Assembly (NCBI GenBank): GCA_025938935.1
Contig: JAPCWB010000001.1
Coordinates: 3,038,001 to 3,102,000 of the forward strand
Direction of reading: 5' to 3'
Source: Novosphingobium sp. MW5
GTDB taxonomy: Bacteria > Pseudomonadota > Alphaproteobacteria > Sphingomonadales > Sphingomonadaceae
Length of the DNA stretch: 64,000 bases
Position 1 is the first letter of the stretch. Each line of letters begins with the position of its first letter. A model generated the notes under the pieces. That model made no database searches. It saw only the letters and a program-made list of their open reading frames with translations, and was not told the DNA's origin. Below, piece by piece: positions 8,731-17,542 of the stretch. A program made the translations under genes and the position numbers.

Positions 8731-10398
8731 TTACAGCCCGAACACCTTCAAACCGGCGTCGAGCAATCCCTCGAGGCCCTTGCTGCCGCCCCGGCCCTTT
8801 GCGCTGGAAAGCGGCGCTTCCTCGATCACCAAGAGGCCGCCGCCGGCCTCTACCTTGTCCTTGAACAGCGAATCGCGGCCCAGCAGGTAGGGCCAGAATG
8901 TCTCCGTCCGGGCGACCGAATAGGCGAGGTCCGCGCTGAACCCTACGAGCTGGTCCTGCCCGAAGATCCGCCCTTTTGCGGCCGGCTCCAGCCGCACGCC
9001 GCGCGTTCCCCTGACGATCAGGCGGCTCGGTCCGTGGAAGGCGAGGAAGCGCAGTTGCAAAGTCAGCCAGGCATTGAGCGAGGTGAGCCGCCAATGGCTG
9101 GTGATGCGAAGCGGCGCGCCCTCAGGCTGGACCACCGCGACGAGCGCGCGAGGGTGCAGCACGCAGGCTGCACCGGGCGGAAGTTCCATCTCCGCCAGTT
9201 CGGCAAAGGGATCGCGCACTGCGGAAACCGTGGTTGCCTCTCCCTCCCCGCGGATACGGGTGAGGAAGAACAACCCGCTGGCAAGGCTGGACAAGGGATG
9301 CCGGAAATCGAGAAGCCACCGGGTGGCCTTTTCCGCGGTTTGTGAGCTGGTTTGCAGGTAACCGTCGCGAATCAGCAATTCCTCGCCGGCGCTCAGCACC
9401 ACGGGAAGCGAGATGCGGGAGGCTTCGGTCCGGGCGACTGGGGAAACCTGCATGTCTGGCAGGTCGATGCGAATGGTCGCGCGGCGCTCGGCAGCGGGAG
9501 CGACAATTGCATAGAGGAAGGCGCGGATCAGGTAAGGCGAGACGATGATGCCCAGCAGCACCCAGAAGGCGGTCCAGAGGTAGCCGGTGAACTTCGTCCC
9601 TCCGCCTGCGCGGACCTGCACGGCAATCGCCTCCAACTCGCCAGTGGCCAGCGCTATCTGGGTATCGATGACGACCTGCCCCCGGCGCACGGCTTCCCGG
9701 GCAGAGGCGAGATTTCGCACGGCGGCATCGCGTTCCCGGATGGCGGCAAGGCAGGCTTCCTGCGCGGCGGCGGCGTCCCGCTCCAGCTTGCCTTCTTCAC
9801 CGAAAAGCCGGCGAAACTGCCGGAACAACGCGTTGCCCTCGGTCCGGAAAGCCTGCAGCCGCTGCTGCGCCTGGCTGGCCATAGCACATTGCTGGTTCGC
9901 CGCGGCTGAGAGCCTGCCCAGTTGAGCCTCTGCATTCCGCAGCCCCGCCCATGCCCCGTTGGGGTCGTTGGCGAGGTCGATCGTGGATGAGTAGAAGTCG
10001 ATTTCGCGTTTAAGCCGCTCGATCTCGAGACGTCGCAGCGCCTCGCCTTTCATCGCGGCAACATCGCCCGTGGTAGCCCATCGTGCCTGCTCGAAAGCGC
10101 TTGGTGCGGCGGCCTCGAGCACGTGGAGTTGGCGTGTCGCCTCACCCTTCTGGGCCACGAGGGTTTCGGTGCCCGACTCCAGCGAGCGGCTGGCTGTGAC
10201 CTGCATTTCTGTCGCGGCCTGCTTCGCCCGCTCCCTAACCTGGGTAATCGCCGCGCCGGCCTCGGTTGCACGTTGGCGAACCGTGGTGTCAGAGAGGCTC
10301 CCCCGGTTGGCGACCCAAGCCGCGTGCAGCATCAGCGCGCCGACGATCAGCGCGAAAAGCAGCAGGTGCCGACCCAGCCAGCCGAATATCGCCCGCAA
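8731..10398 (-). CDS. Membrane protein with coiled coil and possible AIM24-like C-terminal domain
   Basis: 555 residues. An N-terminal membrane anchor (residues ~7-28, [20 protein letters not shown]) is followed by a long Ala/Glu/Gln-rich helical segment (~30-265) of coiled-coil character, a second helix at ~272-300 ([19 protein letters not shown]), and a beta-rich C-terminal half ([35 protein letters not shown]) that weakly recalls AIM24/TerD-like sheets. This predicts two inner-membrane helices with a periplasmic coiled coil and a cytoplasmic C-terminal domain. It stands alone between tRNA-Pro and the divergent holin gene. Function is not recognised; the AIM24 link is tentative. Confidence 0.6.
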   Translation of the reverse strand: MRAIFGWLGRHLLLFALIVGALMLHAAWVANRGSLSDTTVRQRATEAGAAITQVRERAKQAATEMQVTASRSLESGTETLVAQKGEATRQLHVLEAAAPSAFEQARWATTGDVAAMKGEALRRLEIERLKREIDFYSSTIDLANDPNGAWAGLRNAEAQLGRLSAAANQQCAMASQAQQRLQAFRTEGNALFRQFRRLFGEEGKLERDAAAAQEACLAAIRERDAAVRNLASAREAVRRGQVVIDTQIALATGELEAIAVQVRAGGGTKFTGYLWTAFWVLLGIIVSPYLIRAFLYAIVAPAAERRATIRIDLPDMQVSPVARTEASRISLPVVLSAGEELLIRDGYLQTSSQTAEKATRWLLDFRHPLSSLASGLFFLTRIRGEGEATTVSAVRDPFAELAEMELPPGAACVLHPRALVAVVQPEGAPLRITSHWRLTSLNAWLTLQLRFLAFHGPSRLIVRGTRGVRLEPAAKGRIFGQDQLVGFSADLAYSVARTETFWPYLLGRDSLFKDKVEAGGGLLVIEEAPLSSAKGRGGSKGLEGLLDAGLKVFGL

Positions 10399-10510
10399 TG
10401 CCGCTATCGCACACCTCGCTTCCGGCCAGCCCGCCCGTAAGGCAAACGCCTGCCGCCCACCGATGTTGCAGCTTCAGCGTCCGAGTCAACACGCAGCATT
10501 TTCCTACATG

Positions 10511-10524
10511 AACCAATTTGGTTA
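10511..10524. promoter_or_regulatory. Palindromic operator-like site upstream of 3TM holin
   Basis: AACCAATTTGGTTA contains a perfect 6+1+6 inverted repeat, AACCAA-T-TTGGTT. It lies 25 bases before the holin ATG and differs at one position from the site upstream of the XRE regulator (3642-3655). TTTCCTACA stands next to it; the same nonamer occurs inverted next to the other site. A shared regulator is an inference. Confidence 0.4.
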
Positions 10525-10549
10525 TCTAATGCCTTTTGGAGAACCAAAA

Positions 10550-10963
10550 ATGGGATTACTCGATTCGCTGCTCGGCCCCGTCACCCATATCATCGACAAG
10601 ATCATTCCCGATCCCAAGGCACGCGATGCGGCCAAGCTGGAACTGCTCAAGCTGCAGGGAACGCAGGAAATGGAAATGCTGCAGACGCGGCTTTCCGCGA
10701 TCGTCGCCGAAGCCAACAGCCACGATCCGTGGACCAGCCGCGCGCGGCCCAGCTTCCTTTACGTGATGTACGTCATGATCCTCTGGGCCCTGCCGATGGG
10801 CCTGATCGCCGCCTTCCGGCCTGAGGCAGCGGCCTCCATCGCGCAGGGCATGAACAGCTATCTCGGCGGCCTGCCTGAACCGCTCTATGCCCTCTTCGGC
10901 ACGGGCTACCTTGGTTACACCGCCGCGCGCCAGTGGGGGAAGATTTCCGGATCCGACAAATGA
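10550..10963 (+). CDS. Holin of the 3TM (gene-transfer-release) type
   Basis: 137 residues from the ATG at 10550 (GGAG about 9 bases upstream). A charged amphipathic N-terminal half (DKIIPDPKARDAAKLELLKL) is followed by the family signature around NSHDPWTSRARPSFLYVMYV, then hydrophobic stretches VMYVMILWALPMGLIAAF and LPEPLYALFGTGYLGYTA. This fits PF11351, inner-membrane holins associated with phages and gene transfer agents. No capsid, tail, terminase or lysozyme gene is near, so it is an orphan; its role may be stress lysis or none. A palindrome at 10511 may control it. Confidence 0.7.
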   Translation: MGLLDSLLGPVTHIIDKIIPDPKARDAAKLELLKLQGTQEMEMLQTRLSAIVAEANSHDPWTSRARPSFLYVMYVMILWALPMGLIAAFRPEAAASIAQGMNSYLGGLPEPLYALFGTGYLGYTAARQWGKISGSDK

Positions 10964-11037
10964 ACGCCGCCCTGACAGGCATCATTAGTAAAGGGTAAAG
11001 CATCGCTGCGCTATGACTGCTGCAACCAGCAAGCCAC

Positions 11038-11355
11038 ATGCAGGAAATGATGCGCAAACGCCTTTCCACTCTCCTTCGCAGCGCCGTCATCGGCGGCACT
11101 CTCGTCCTCCTCTCCGGCTGCGGTTCGCGCGCCGGGGAGCTGGATGAAAAGATCGCCCGCGCCGAGCAGGCCGCGCAAAAGGCAGAGGCTGCGCAAAAGG
11201 CTGCGGAACTCGCCGCGCAAAAGGCGGTTGCCTTCAGCAAGACGAGTTCAATGACTCAGGATTCGCCATCCGAGGCGGAACGCGACATGGACAAGGCCTC
11301 GCAGGACCCCAATTCGGCCTATTTCGACAATACGATCGCTACTCCGGAAGGCTGA
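11038..11355 (+). CDS. Small Ala/Lys-rich lipoprotein
   Basis: Up to 105 residues. A hydrophobic signal ends in the lipobox LLSGC, so Cys is likely acylated and the mature part is membrane-anchored. After it comes a strongly helical repeat-like stretch (AEQAAQKAEAAQKAAELAAQ) of coiled-coil character, then an acidic Ser/Asp-rich tail. Three nearby ATGs (11038, 11047, 11050) are possible starts; the last gives the tightest signal peptide (MRKRLSTLL). The pattern recalls Lpp-like outer-membrane spacers, but no family is certain. It precedes accB by about 100 bases. Confidence 0.65.
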   Translation: MQEMMRKRLSTLLRSAVIGGTLVLLSGCGSRAGELDEKIARAEQAAQKAEAAQKAAELAAQKAVAFSKTSSMTQDSPSEAERDMDKASQDPNSAYFDNTIATPEG

Positions 11356-11400
11356 TCTGCCGGGGAATTCACCCGCAAATGCCGCTTTCACCCTTGCCAG

Positions 11401-11445
11401 CCCCATCGCAGGAGCGATAGGGCGATTGCAGTCACATAACTGCAA
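11401..11445 (+). promoter_or_regulatory. Two hairpins in the accB leader
   Basis: ATCGC-AGGA-GCGAT (11405-11418, extendable by CCC/GGG across one mismatch) is followed by the perfect stem TTGCAGT-CACATA-ACTGCAA (11426-11445). The accB Shine-Dalgarno (AAGGGG) begins at the foot of the second hairpin and is itself part of GGGGCCCCC. No run of T follows either stem. A role in regulating accBC, or in ending the lipoprotein transcript, is possible but unproven. Confidence 0.4.
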
Positions 11446-11457
11446 GGGGCCCCCTTC

Positions 11458-11946
11458 ATGGGCGAGGTAAAAGGCGCATCGTCGCGCCAGAACGGCATGA
11501 ACATCGATACGGCGCTGGTGCGCGAACTGGCGGAAATGCTGGCTGACACCGGCCTGACCGAGATCGAGGTTGAAGATGGTGACCGCAAGATCAAGGTAAG
11601 CCGTGCAGGCACCGCCGCCACATCCTTCGTTGCTGCCCCGGCCGCACCGATGGCTGCCCCGGCTGCCGCATCCGCTGCACCTGTTGCCGAGGCAGCCCCT
11701 GCCGCTGCCCCTGTCGACGCGCTGAAGAGCCCGATGGTCGGCACCGCCTATCTCGCCGCCGAACCGGGTGCGCCGAACTTCGTTTCGGTCGGCAGCCAGG
11801 TGAAGGTGGGCGATACGCTGCTTATCGTCGAGGCCATGAAGGTGATGAACCCGATCACCGCGACCAAGGCGGGCACGGTTTCCGCAATCCTGATCGAGAA
11901 CGGCCAGCCGGTCGAATACGACCAGCCGCTGCTCGTCATCAGCTAA
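11458..11946 (+). CDS. accB: Acetyl-CoA carboxylase biotin carboxyl carrier protein
   Basis: 162 residues. An N-terminal helical part ([20 protein letters not shown]), an Ala/Pro-rich flexible linker at ~57-87, and a biotinyl domain with EAMKVMNPI, where Lys128 is the biotin site. AccB carries carboxyl groups from AccC to the carboxyltransferase for fatty acid synthesis. accC follows after 15 bases. The ATG at 11458 has AAGGGG 8 bases upstream; a start at 11497 (MNIDTAL) is the alternative. The leader contains two hairpins. Confidence 0.95.
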   Translation: MGEVKGASSRQNGMNIDTALVRELAEMLADTGLTEIEVEDGDRKIKVSRAGTAATSFVAAPAAPMAAPAAASAAPVAEAAPAAAPVDALKSPMVGTAYLAAEPGAPNFVSVGSQVKVGDTLLIVEAMKVMNPITATKAGTVSAILIENGQPVEYDQPLLVIS

Positions 11947-11961
11947 GGGCCGCCGCACCCC

Positions 11962-13311
11962 ATGCCCATCACCCGCCTGCTGATCGCCAACCGCGGCGAA
12001 ATCGCGCTGCGTATCCACCGCGCCGCCCATGAAATGGGTATCGAGACCGTCGCGGTGCACTCCACCGCCGATGCCGATGCCATGCACGTGCGGCTGGCCG
12101 ACCATGCCGTCTGCATCGGGCCGCCGGCGGCGCGTGACAGCTACCTCAATGTCGCGGCGATCATCTCCGCCGCCGAGGTGACTCATGCCGATGCGATCCA
12201 TCCCGGCTATGGCTTCCTTTCGGAGAACGCCCAGTTCGCCGAGATTGTCGAGACTCACGGCATCACCTGGGTCGGGCCCAAGCCCGAACATATCCGCACC
12301 ATGGGTGACAAGATCGAGGCCAAGCGCACCGCTGGCGCGCTCGGTCTGCCGCTGGTTCCGGGCTCAGACGGCGCGGTCAGCGACATTACCGAGGCCAAGG
12401 CGATCGCCGAAGCCGCCGGCTATCCGGTGATCATCAAGGCCGCATCGGGCGGCGGTGGGCGCGGCATGAAGGTGTGCAACGGGCCAGACGAGCTGGAAAC
12501 GCTGATCCAGCAGGCCGGCAGCGAGGCCAAGGCCGCGTTTGGCGATGCCACCGTCTATATCGAGAAATACCTCGGCAATCCGCGCCACATCGAATTCCAG
12601 GTGTTCGGCGACGGCAACGGCAATGCCATCCATCTGGGCGAGCGCGACTGCTCGCTCCAGCGCCGCCATCAGAAGGTGCTGGAAGAAGCGCCCTCGCCCG
12701 TCATCAGCCCGGCAGAGCGTGAGCGCATGGGCGGCATCGTCGCCAAGGCCATGGCCGACATGGGCTATCGCGGTGCTGGCACGATCGAGTTCCTGTGGGA
12801 GAACGGCGAGTTCTACTTCATCGAGATGAACACCCGCCTGCAGGTGGAGCATCCGGTGACCGAAGCGATCACCGGCCTCGACCTGGTGCGCGAACAGATC
12901 CGCATCGCCGATGGCAAGCCGCTCTCGGTCGCGCAGGAAGACATCGAATTTTCCGGCCACGCCATCGAATGCCGCATCAACGCCGAAGACCCGTGGAACT
13001 TCACGCCCTCACCCGGCCTTGTCGACATGTACCACGCGGCGGGCGGCATGAACGTGCGCGTCGATTCCGGGCTCTACGCCGGCTACCGCATCCCGCCCTA
13101 TTATGACTCGATGATCGCCAAGCTGATCGTCAAGGGCCGCACCCGCGAAGGCTGCATCATGCGCCTGAAGCGCGCGCTGGAGGAAATGGTGATCGGCGGC
13201 GTAAAAACCTCGATCCCGCTCCATCAGGCCCTGATGAAGGAGCCCGACTTCATCGACGGCGCCTATACGATCAAATGGCTGGAGGAGTGGCTGGCGCGGC
13301 GGGATGGGTGA
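11962..13311 (+). CDS. accC: Biotin carboxylase subunit of acetyl-CoA carboxylase
   Basis: 449 residues, the usual length. It opens with [19 protein letters not shown], then the ATP-grasp glycine loop [13 protein letters not shown], the [15 protein letters not shown] segment, and the catalytic [14 protein letters not shown]. It carboxylates biotin on AccB using ATP and bicarbonate in the cytoplasm. The partner accB lies directly upstream. A stem-loop overlaps its stop codon (13310-13335), where it meets the convergent MFS gene. Confidence 0.98.
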   Translation: MPITRLLIANRGEIALRIHRAAHEMGIETVAVHSTADADAMHVRLADHAVCIGPPAARDSYLNVAAIISAAEVTHADAIHPGYGFLSENAQFAEIVETHGITWVGPKPEHIRTMGDKIEAKRTAGALGLPLVPGSDGAVSDITEAKAIAEAAGYPVIIKAASGGGGRGMKVCNGPDELETLIQQAGSEAKAAFGDATVYIEKYLGNPRHIEFQVFGDGNGNAIHLGERDCSLQRRHQKVLEEAPSPVISPAERERMGGIVAKAMADMGYRGAGTIEFLWENGEFYFIEMNTRLQVEHPVTEAITGLDLVREQIRIADGKPLSVAQEDIEFSGHAIECRINAEDPWNFTPSPGLVDMYHAAGGMNVRVDSGLYAGYRIPPYYDSMIAKLIVKGRTREGCIMRLKRALEEMVIGGVKTSIPLHQALMKEPDFIDGAYTIKWLEEWLARRDG

Positions 13312-13335
13312 AGGCTGCGCTCTCAGGCAGCCTTC
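13310..13335. terminator. Hairpin between convergent accC and MFS genes
   Basis: GAAGGCTGC (13310-13318) pairs perfectly with GCAGCCTTC (13327-13335) over an 8-base loop. It starts in the accC stop codon and extends into the last codons of the MFS gene. No long T run follows on either strand, so intrinsic termination would be weak; it may act bidirectionally or protect both 3' ends. Confidence 0.5.
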
Positions 13336-14612
13336 CGCCCACTCCGCATCAGCGCGACCGCTGCGATAAACGCCAGCACGTGCATCACCGGCAGCGCCCA
13401 GAGACCTGCCGTGTAGCCGCCGGTCGCGTCCTTCGCCATGCCGAAGCCGATCGGCAGCAACCAGACGCCGACGTTTGCGACTGAGCTGATCGCCGCCGCG
13501 CCGATGGCCATGCGGCGGTCCTTGAGCACGTCGGCCCAGAGCGCGACCTGCGCGGTGGAATGGGCTCCCCGGCCGACCTGGCTGATGATGACGCCTGCCG
13601 CGATCATCCACGCCGCCGGGGCCGCCGCGATCAGCAGGTAGCCGACGATGTCGAAGGCCAGTGCCACGTAAAGCACGGTATAGCGCTCGCCCCGGTGGTC
13701 GGTGATCCAGCCGCCGATCAGCATGAAAGCCGCCGCGGTCAGCCCGCCGGCGCTGATCAGCCAGCCGACATGGCCGATGTCCCAGCCGGTGCGCTCCATC
13801 AGGATGGCGGGGGCGGAGAGGATGAAGGTCGTCCCCGCGGCTAAGGTCAGCAGGTAGATCGCGGTAAGCAGCAGCACGCGCTTGTCACCCAGGATGGCGA
13901 GCATCCCGGCGGCGCTATGGTCCTCATGCTTGTTCGGATGCTCGGCAACGGCGGCCTTCAGGCTCGCCCGCTCTGCCTCGCTCAGCCACTTCACCTCGTC
14001 AGGCTTGTCGGGCAGGAAGGCCAGAACGGCGAGGCCGATCAGCACCGGCGGGATGCCTTCGAGCAGGAACATCCACTGCCAGCCGCGCAGGTCATAGAGG
14101 CCGTCCATCGCCAGCAGCGGCTTTGAGATGAAGCCCATGACGAAGACCGCCAGCGGGTTCGCCACATAGAACAGCCCCATGGCCTTGCCGCGCTGCTGGG
14201 TGGGGAACCAGGTGGAAAGGTAGTACATCACGCCGGGGAAGAACCCGGCCTCCGACAGGCCCAGCAGGAAGCGCACGGTGTAGAACTGCATCGGGGTTTT
14301 CACGAACATCATCGAGATCGCGAGCAGGCCCCACATGATCATGATCCGCGCCAGCCAACGCCGCGCGCCGAACTTCATCAGCAGGACGTTCGAGGGAATC
14401 TCCACCAGCGCATAGGCAAGGTAGAACAGCCCCGCGCCGAAACCGTAGATTGTGGCCGAAAAGCCCAGATCGACGTTCATCTGCGTCGAGGCGAAGGACA
14501 CGTTGACCCGGTCGATGTAGGCGAAAAGGTAGCCGATCGAGAGAAGCGGGATGATGCGCCAGCCAGCCTTGCTGATCGCCTGTGGCAGGTCTGCCGCGCT
14601 CGCCTGTGTCAT
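13323..14612 (-). CDS. MFS transporter, ACS (anion:cation symporter)-like
   Basis: 429 residues with about twelve hydrophobic segments. The first reads IIPLLSIGYLFAYIDRVNVSFA, with the conserved D-R-V-N of the ACS family, followed by FFPGVMYYLSTWFPTQQRGKAMG, the loop motif of the same group. Such carriers import organic anions (tartrate, phthalate, hexuronates and the like) with protons or sodium; the substrate cannot be told. It stands alone, so no catabolic genes give context. The divergent neighbour is a PilZ protein. Confidence 0.85.
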   Translation of the reverse strand: MTQASAADLPQAISKAGWRIIPLLSIGYLFAYIDRVNVSFASTQMNVDLGFSATIYGFGAGLFYLAYALVEIPSNVLLMKFGARRWLARIMIMWGLLAISMMFVKTPMQFYTVRFLLGLSEAGFFPGVMYYLSTWFPTQQRGKAMGLFYVANPLAVFVMGFISKPLLAMDGLYDLRGWQWMFLLEGIPPVLIGLAVLAFLPDKPDEVKWLSEAERASLKAAVAEHPNKHEDHSAAGMLAILGDKRVLLLTAIYLLTLAAGTTFILSAPAILMERTGWDIGHVGWLISAGGLTAAAFMLIGGWITDHRGERYTVLYVALAFDIVGYLLIAAAPAAWMIAAGVIISQVGRGAHSTAQVALWADVLKDRRMAIGAAAISSVANVGVWLLPIGFGMAKDATGGYTAGLWALPVMHVLAFIAAVALMRSGRKAA

Positions 14613-14723
14613 GCTTCCCCCATTTCCTCTCGTTTTCCCCTCATGACATGGCCTGCCAGATTAGGGAAATATCAACCATCCGTCTTAATGCAGACGTGTA
14701 AACTGTCGTGCTAGTTTGATCAT

Positions 14724-15095
14724 ATGACGGAATATGCGCGCCCCGTACTGGCCGGAATGGACGACGACCGTGTCGGTCGCCGGCGCTCGGCGCGCAAGTA
14801 TCTCGAAGCGCAGATCCAGTTTGGCCACAACGGCAATCGCACCCGCGTGCGCCTGATCGACCTGTCCTGCCACGGTGCGCGGCTCAGCCTCGTCCATGCG
14901 CTCAAGGATACGGACAACTTCTGGATCACCCTTCCCGGTCTTGCTCCCATGTCCGCACGGGTCAGCTGGGCGGACGGCTTCATTGTCGGCTGCGAATTTG
15001 CCGATCCGCTCCATCCGGCGACTTTCGACAGCCTGATGTCGGGCATGCACAACAAGCCGGCCATCGACCGCCGCAAGCCTCGCCTGCCTATCTAG
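14724..15095 (+). CDS. PilZ domain protein
   Basis: 123 residues. The N-terminal RRRSARKYLEAQI supplies the arginine motif, and the second PilZ signature appears as DLSCHGARLSL. PilZ domains bind cyclic di-GMP through these elements. No other domain is present, so it probably acts as a stand-alone effector or adaptor. Its TAG overlaps the Lrp gene's stop codon on the other strand (CTAG, 15092-15095). It is divergent from the MFS gene over about 110 bases. Confidence 0.8.
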   Translation: MTEYARPVLAGMDDDRVGRRRSARKYLEAQIQFGHNGNRTRVRLIDLSCHGARLSLVHALKDTDNFWITLPGLAPMSARVSWADGFIVGCEFADPLHPATFDSLMSGMHNKPAIDRRKPRLPI

Positions 15096-15565
15096 GCTCC
15101 GCTCTCCAGCGGCACGCCGGGTTCATGCTTGGCCGTGCGGATGGTCAGCGATGTCTTGACGCTCGCCACGTTGGGGGCCGGGGTCAGCTTGCTGGTGAGC
15201 AGTTCCTGAAAGCTTTGCAGGTCGCGGCTGACGATCTTCAGGATGAAGTCGATTTCGCCATTGAGCATATGGCATTCGCGCACTTCAGGCAGCGCCTTCA
15301 TCGCGTCTTCAAACTGGCGGAGCGAATCCTCGGCCTGGCTCTTCAGGCTGACCATGGCGAAAACCGTGATGGCAAAGCCCAGCTTCGATGGATCAAGGTC
15401 GGCGTGATAGCCGCGGATCACCCCGTCATCCTCCAGCGCGCGCACACGGCGCAGGCATGGCGGCGCGGTCAGCCCGACGCGGTTGGCCAGCTCGACATTC
15501 GTGATGCGGCCTTCATCCTGCAATTCGGCAAGCAGCCGCCGGTCGATCTGGTCGAGGTTTGCCAT
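15092..15565 (-). CDS. Lrp/AsnC family transcriptional regulator
   Basis: 157 residues from the ATG at 15565 (MANLDQIDRRLLAELQDEGR), where homology to the family begins. A winged helix at ~5-55 (NVELANRVGLTAPPCLRRVRALEDDG) is followed by the RAM ligand-binding domain (VFAMVSLKSQ; VRECHMLNGEIDFILKIVSRDL). Lrp proteins form octamers that sense amino acids. With no co-directional neighbour, the target is unknown. The upstream 240 bases separate it from the divergent kinase gene and probably hold both promoters. Confidence 0.9.
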   Translation of the reverse strand: MANLDQIDRRLLAELQDEGRITNVELANRVGLTAPPCLRRVRALEDDGVIRGYHADLDPSKLGFAITVFAMVSLKSQAEDSLRQFEDAMKALPEVRECHMLNGEIDFILKIVSRDLQSFQELLTSKLTPAPNVASVKTSLTIRTAKHEPGVPLESGA

Positions 15566-15801
15566 TGGCCTGAATCCTGAGTGGCGCTTTCTGAAACGCG
15601 CTGTGAAATGCCCCCGACTTGTTACAGCCGGACCTGAGTCGGAAATTAACCTGCCGTTTGGCGCAACGAATGGCAATATTATTGTTTCGTTAAGCAATCG
15701 TCCCGCTTTGTGACGCACTTGTCCACAGCGCTTTTACCGGCGAACAATCCTGCTACTCCGTGTTTACCGGTATGTAGCCCCTCCTTTGCCGGGGCCTGGA
15801 A

Positions 15802-17478
15802 GTGCTTCTGAACGCCATGCAGATCGATGATCGTCTCCACACAGTCTTGCGCACCCGCGCAGGCGGGGAGACGAGCGCGCGCACGCAGTTCAGGCAACTT
15901 GTTGATTTGCTGGGCACCCTGCCAAGCGATGCCCGCGGCGAAGTGATCGACGAGGCCTGGGTCAAACTCGCCGAATTGTCACAGGCAATCCCCGCGCCAG
16001 ACCGCGCCGCCGCCGTGGCCGAAGCCGGCCTTCGCTTGCGCTCGCCGCGGTTGGTGGCGGAACTTGCCCGGACCGAACCGATGATTGCCGACGCCGCGCT
16101 GGGCGCCGCGCAACTGGGCGAGGACGAATGGCTCGACCTGATCCCGGCCCTTCCCGCGCAGGTTCGCCCGCTGCTGCGCCAGCGTCGTGACCTGGGCAGT
16201 CGGGTCGAAGGCCTGCTCGACCGGCTCGGCATTGCCCGCCATGCCCTGCCGCCTGCCGGCCGCGCCAGCCGTCTGCCAGCGAACGACACCCAGCCGCGCA
16301 GGGCCCCGAAGGCTGCCACGGCAGACAATGCCAAGCCGGCGGATGAAGACGGCATCGGTGCAATTGTCCGCCGCATCGAGGCCTACCGCGCCCGCAACAC
16401 GCCGGTAGAGCAGCAGCCCGCTGAGGCGGCGCCCAGCCAGCCGCTCTCGGCTCTTGCCTTTGCCTGTGACGAGAACGGCCGCGTGACCTGGGCCGATGCT
16501 GCCGCTGCGCCCGCCGTCGTGGGCCTCGCGCTGTTCTCGCGCGATCGTTCTTCCGCTGCACAGGGCAGCCCCGCCATCGCCGCGCGCTTCGCCCGCCGCG
16601 TGCCGATCGAGGGTGAGACGCTGCATATCGAAGGCGGAACGGCCATCGCTGGCGAATGGCGGGTGGATGCGATTGCCCGCTTCGATGCGCGGGGCCGCTT
16701 CACCGGTTACGAAGGCCGCCTGCGCCGCCCCTGCCCGCCCGAATTCGCGCCCGAGAGCAGCGAAAAGAGTGAAGCCGACCGCCTCCGCCAGTTGCTCCAC
16801 GAACTGCGCACGCCGATCAATGCTATCCAGGGCTTTGCCGAGATCATCCAGCAGCAGCTGTTCGGCCCCACCCCGCACGAATACCGCGCCCATGCCGCCG
16901 CCATTGCCGGTGACGCGGCGCGGATGCTGGCGGGCTTCGATGACCTTGAGCGGCTGGCCAAGCTCGCCACCGGGGCAATCACGCTTGAGCCCGGCGCCTG
17001 CGACTTGTCCGAGGTGACCACGGCGCTCGCCGATCACCTCGCACCGCACATGGCTGCGCGCGATTCGGGCTTTGCCTCGACCCATTTCGCGCCTTCCCTG
17101 CCGCTCTCCATGGCGCGCGAAGAGGCGGAGCGGCTGGTCTGGCGGCTGCTCGCCACGCTCGCTTCCAGTGCCGCGCCCAGCGAGCGCATGGCGCTGTCAT
17201 TGACCAACGAACACGGCATGGCCTGTCTCGAACTTGCCCTGCCCCGCGCGCTGGCCGAGCAGGCGGACATTTTCCACGCCGCCGCGCCCAACGTGTCCAC
17301 GCCACTCAGCGCCGGAATGTTCGGCGCGGGCTTTGCGCTTCGGCTTGCTGCCAACGAAGCCATGGCAGGGGGCGGACGGCTGGCGCGTGAGGGCGACGCG
17401 CTGCGACTGGAGCTGCCGATTGTCTCAAGTGACTTGACCAGTCCGGCGAATACCGAAAGTAAAGAATTGCCGGGTTAA
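15802..17478 (+). CDS. Histidine kinase with degenerate ATP-binding domain
   Basis: 558 residues from GTG 15802; an ATG 15 bases later is the alternative. No membrane segment or signal is visible, so it is probably soluble. Residues 1-150 are helical and Arg/Ala-rich, ~210-310 may be PAS-like, and the H-box LLHELRTPINAIQGF puts the phosphoacceptor at His333. The region that should hold the ATP lid lacks a clear N-box asparagine (RLLATLASSA) and a DxGxG; only FGAGFALRLA resembles a late glycine box. It may have lost ATP binding and act as a phosphotransfer or scaffold protein. No response regulator is adjacent. Confidence 0.75.
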   Translation: MLLNAMQIDDRLHTVLRTRAGGETSARTQFRQLVDLLGTLPSDARGEVIDEAWVKLAELSQAIPAPDRAAAVAEAGLRLRSPRLVAELARTEPMIADAALGAAQLGEDEWLDLIPALPAQVRPLLRQRRDLGSRVEGLLDRLGIARHALPPAGRASRLPANDTQPRRAPKAATADNAKPADEDGIGAIVRRIEAYRARNTPVEQQPAEAAPSQPLSALAFACDENGRVTWADAAAAPAVVGLALFSRDRSSAAQGSPAIAARFARRVPIEGETLHIEGGTAIAGEWRVDAIARFDARGRFTGYEGRLRRPCPPEFAPESSEKSEADRLRQLLHELRTPINAIQGFAEIIQQQLFGPTPHEYRAHAAAIAGDAARMLAGFDDLERLAKLATGAITLEPGACDLSEVTTALADHLAPHMAARDSGFASTHFAPSLPLSMAREEAERLVWRLLATLASSAAPSERMALSLTNEHGMACLELALPRALAEQADIFHAAAPNVSTPLSAGMFGAGFALRLAANEAMAGGGRLAREGDALRLELPIVSSDLTSPANTESKELPG

Positions 17479-17542
17479 ACACGGCTACCGGGGCGCGCAG
17501 TCTTTGGGCCTGTCCTGATCAGGCTCTAGCGGGGAAGATTCT

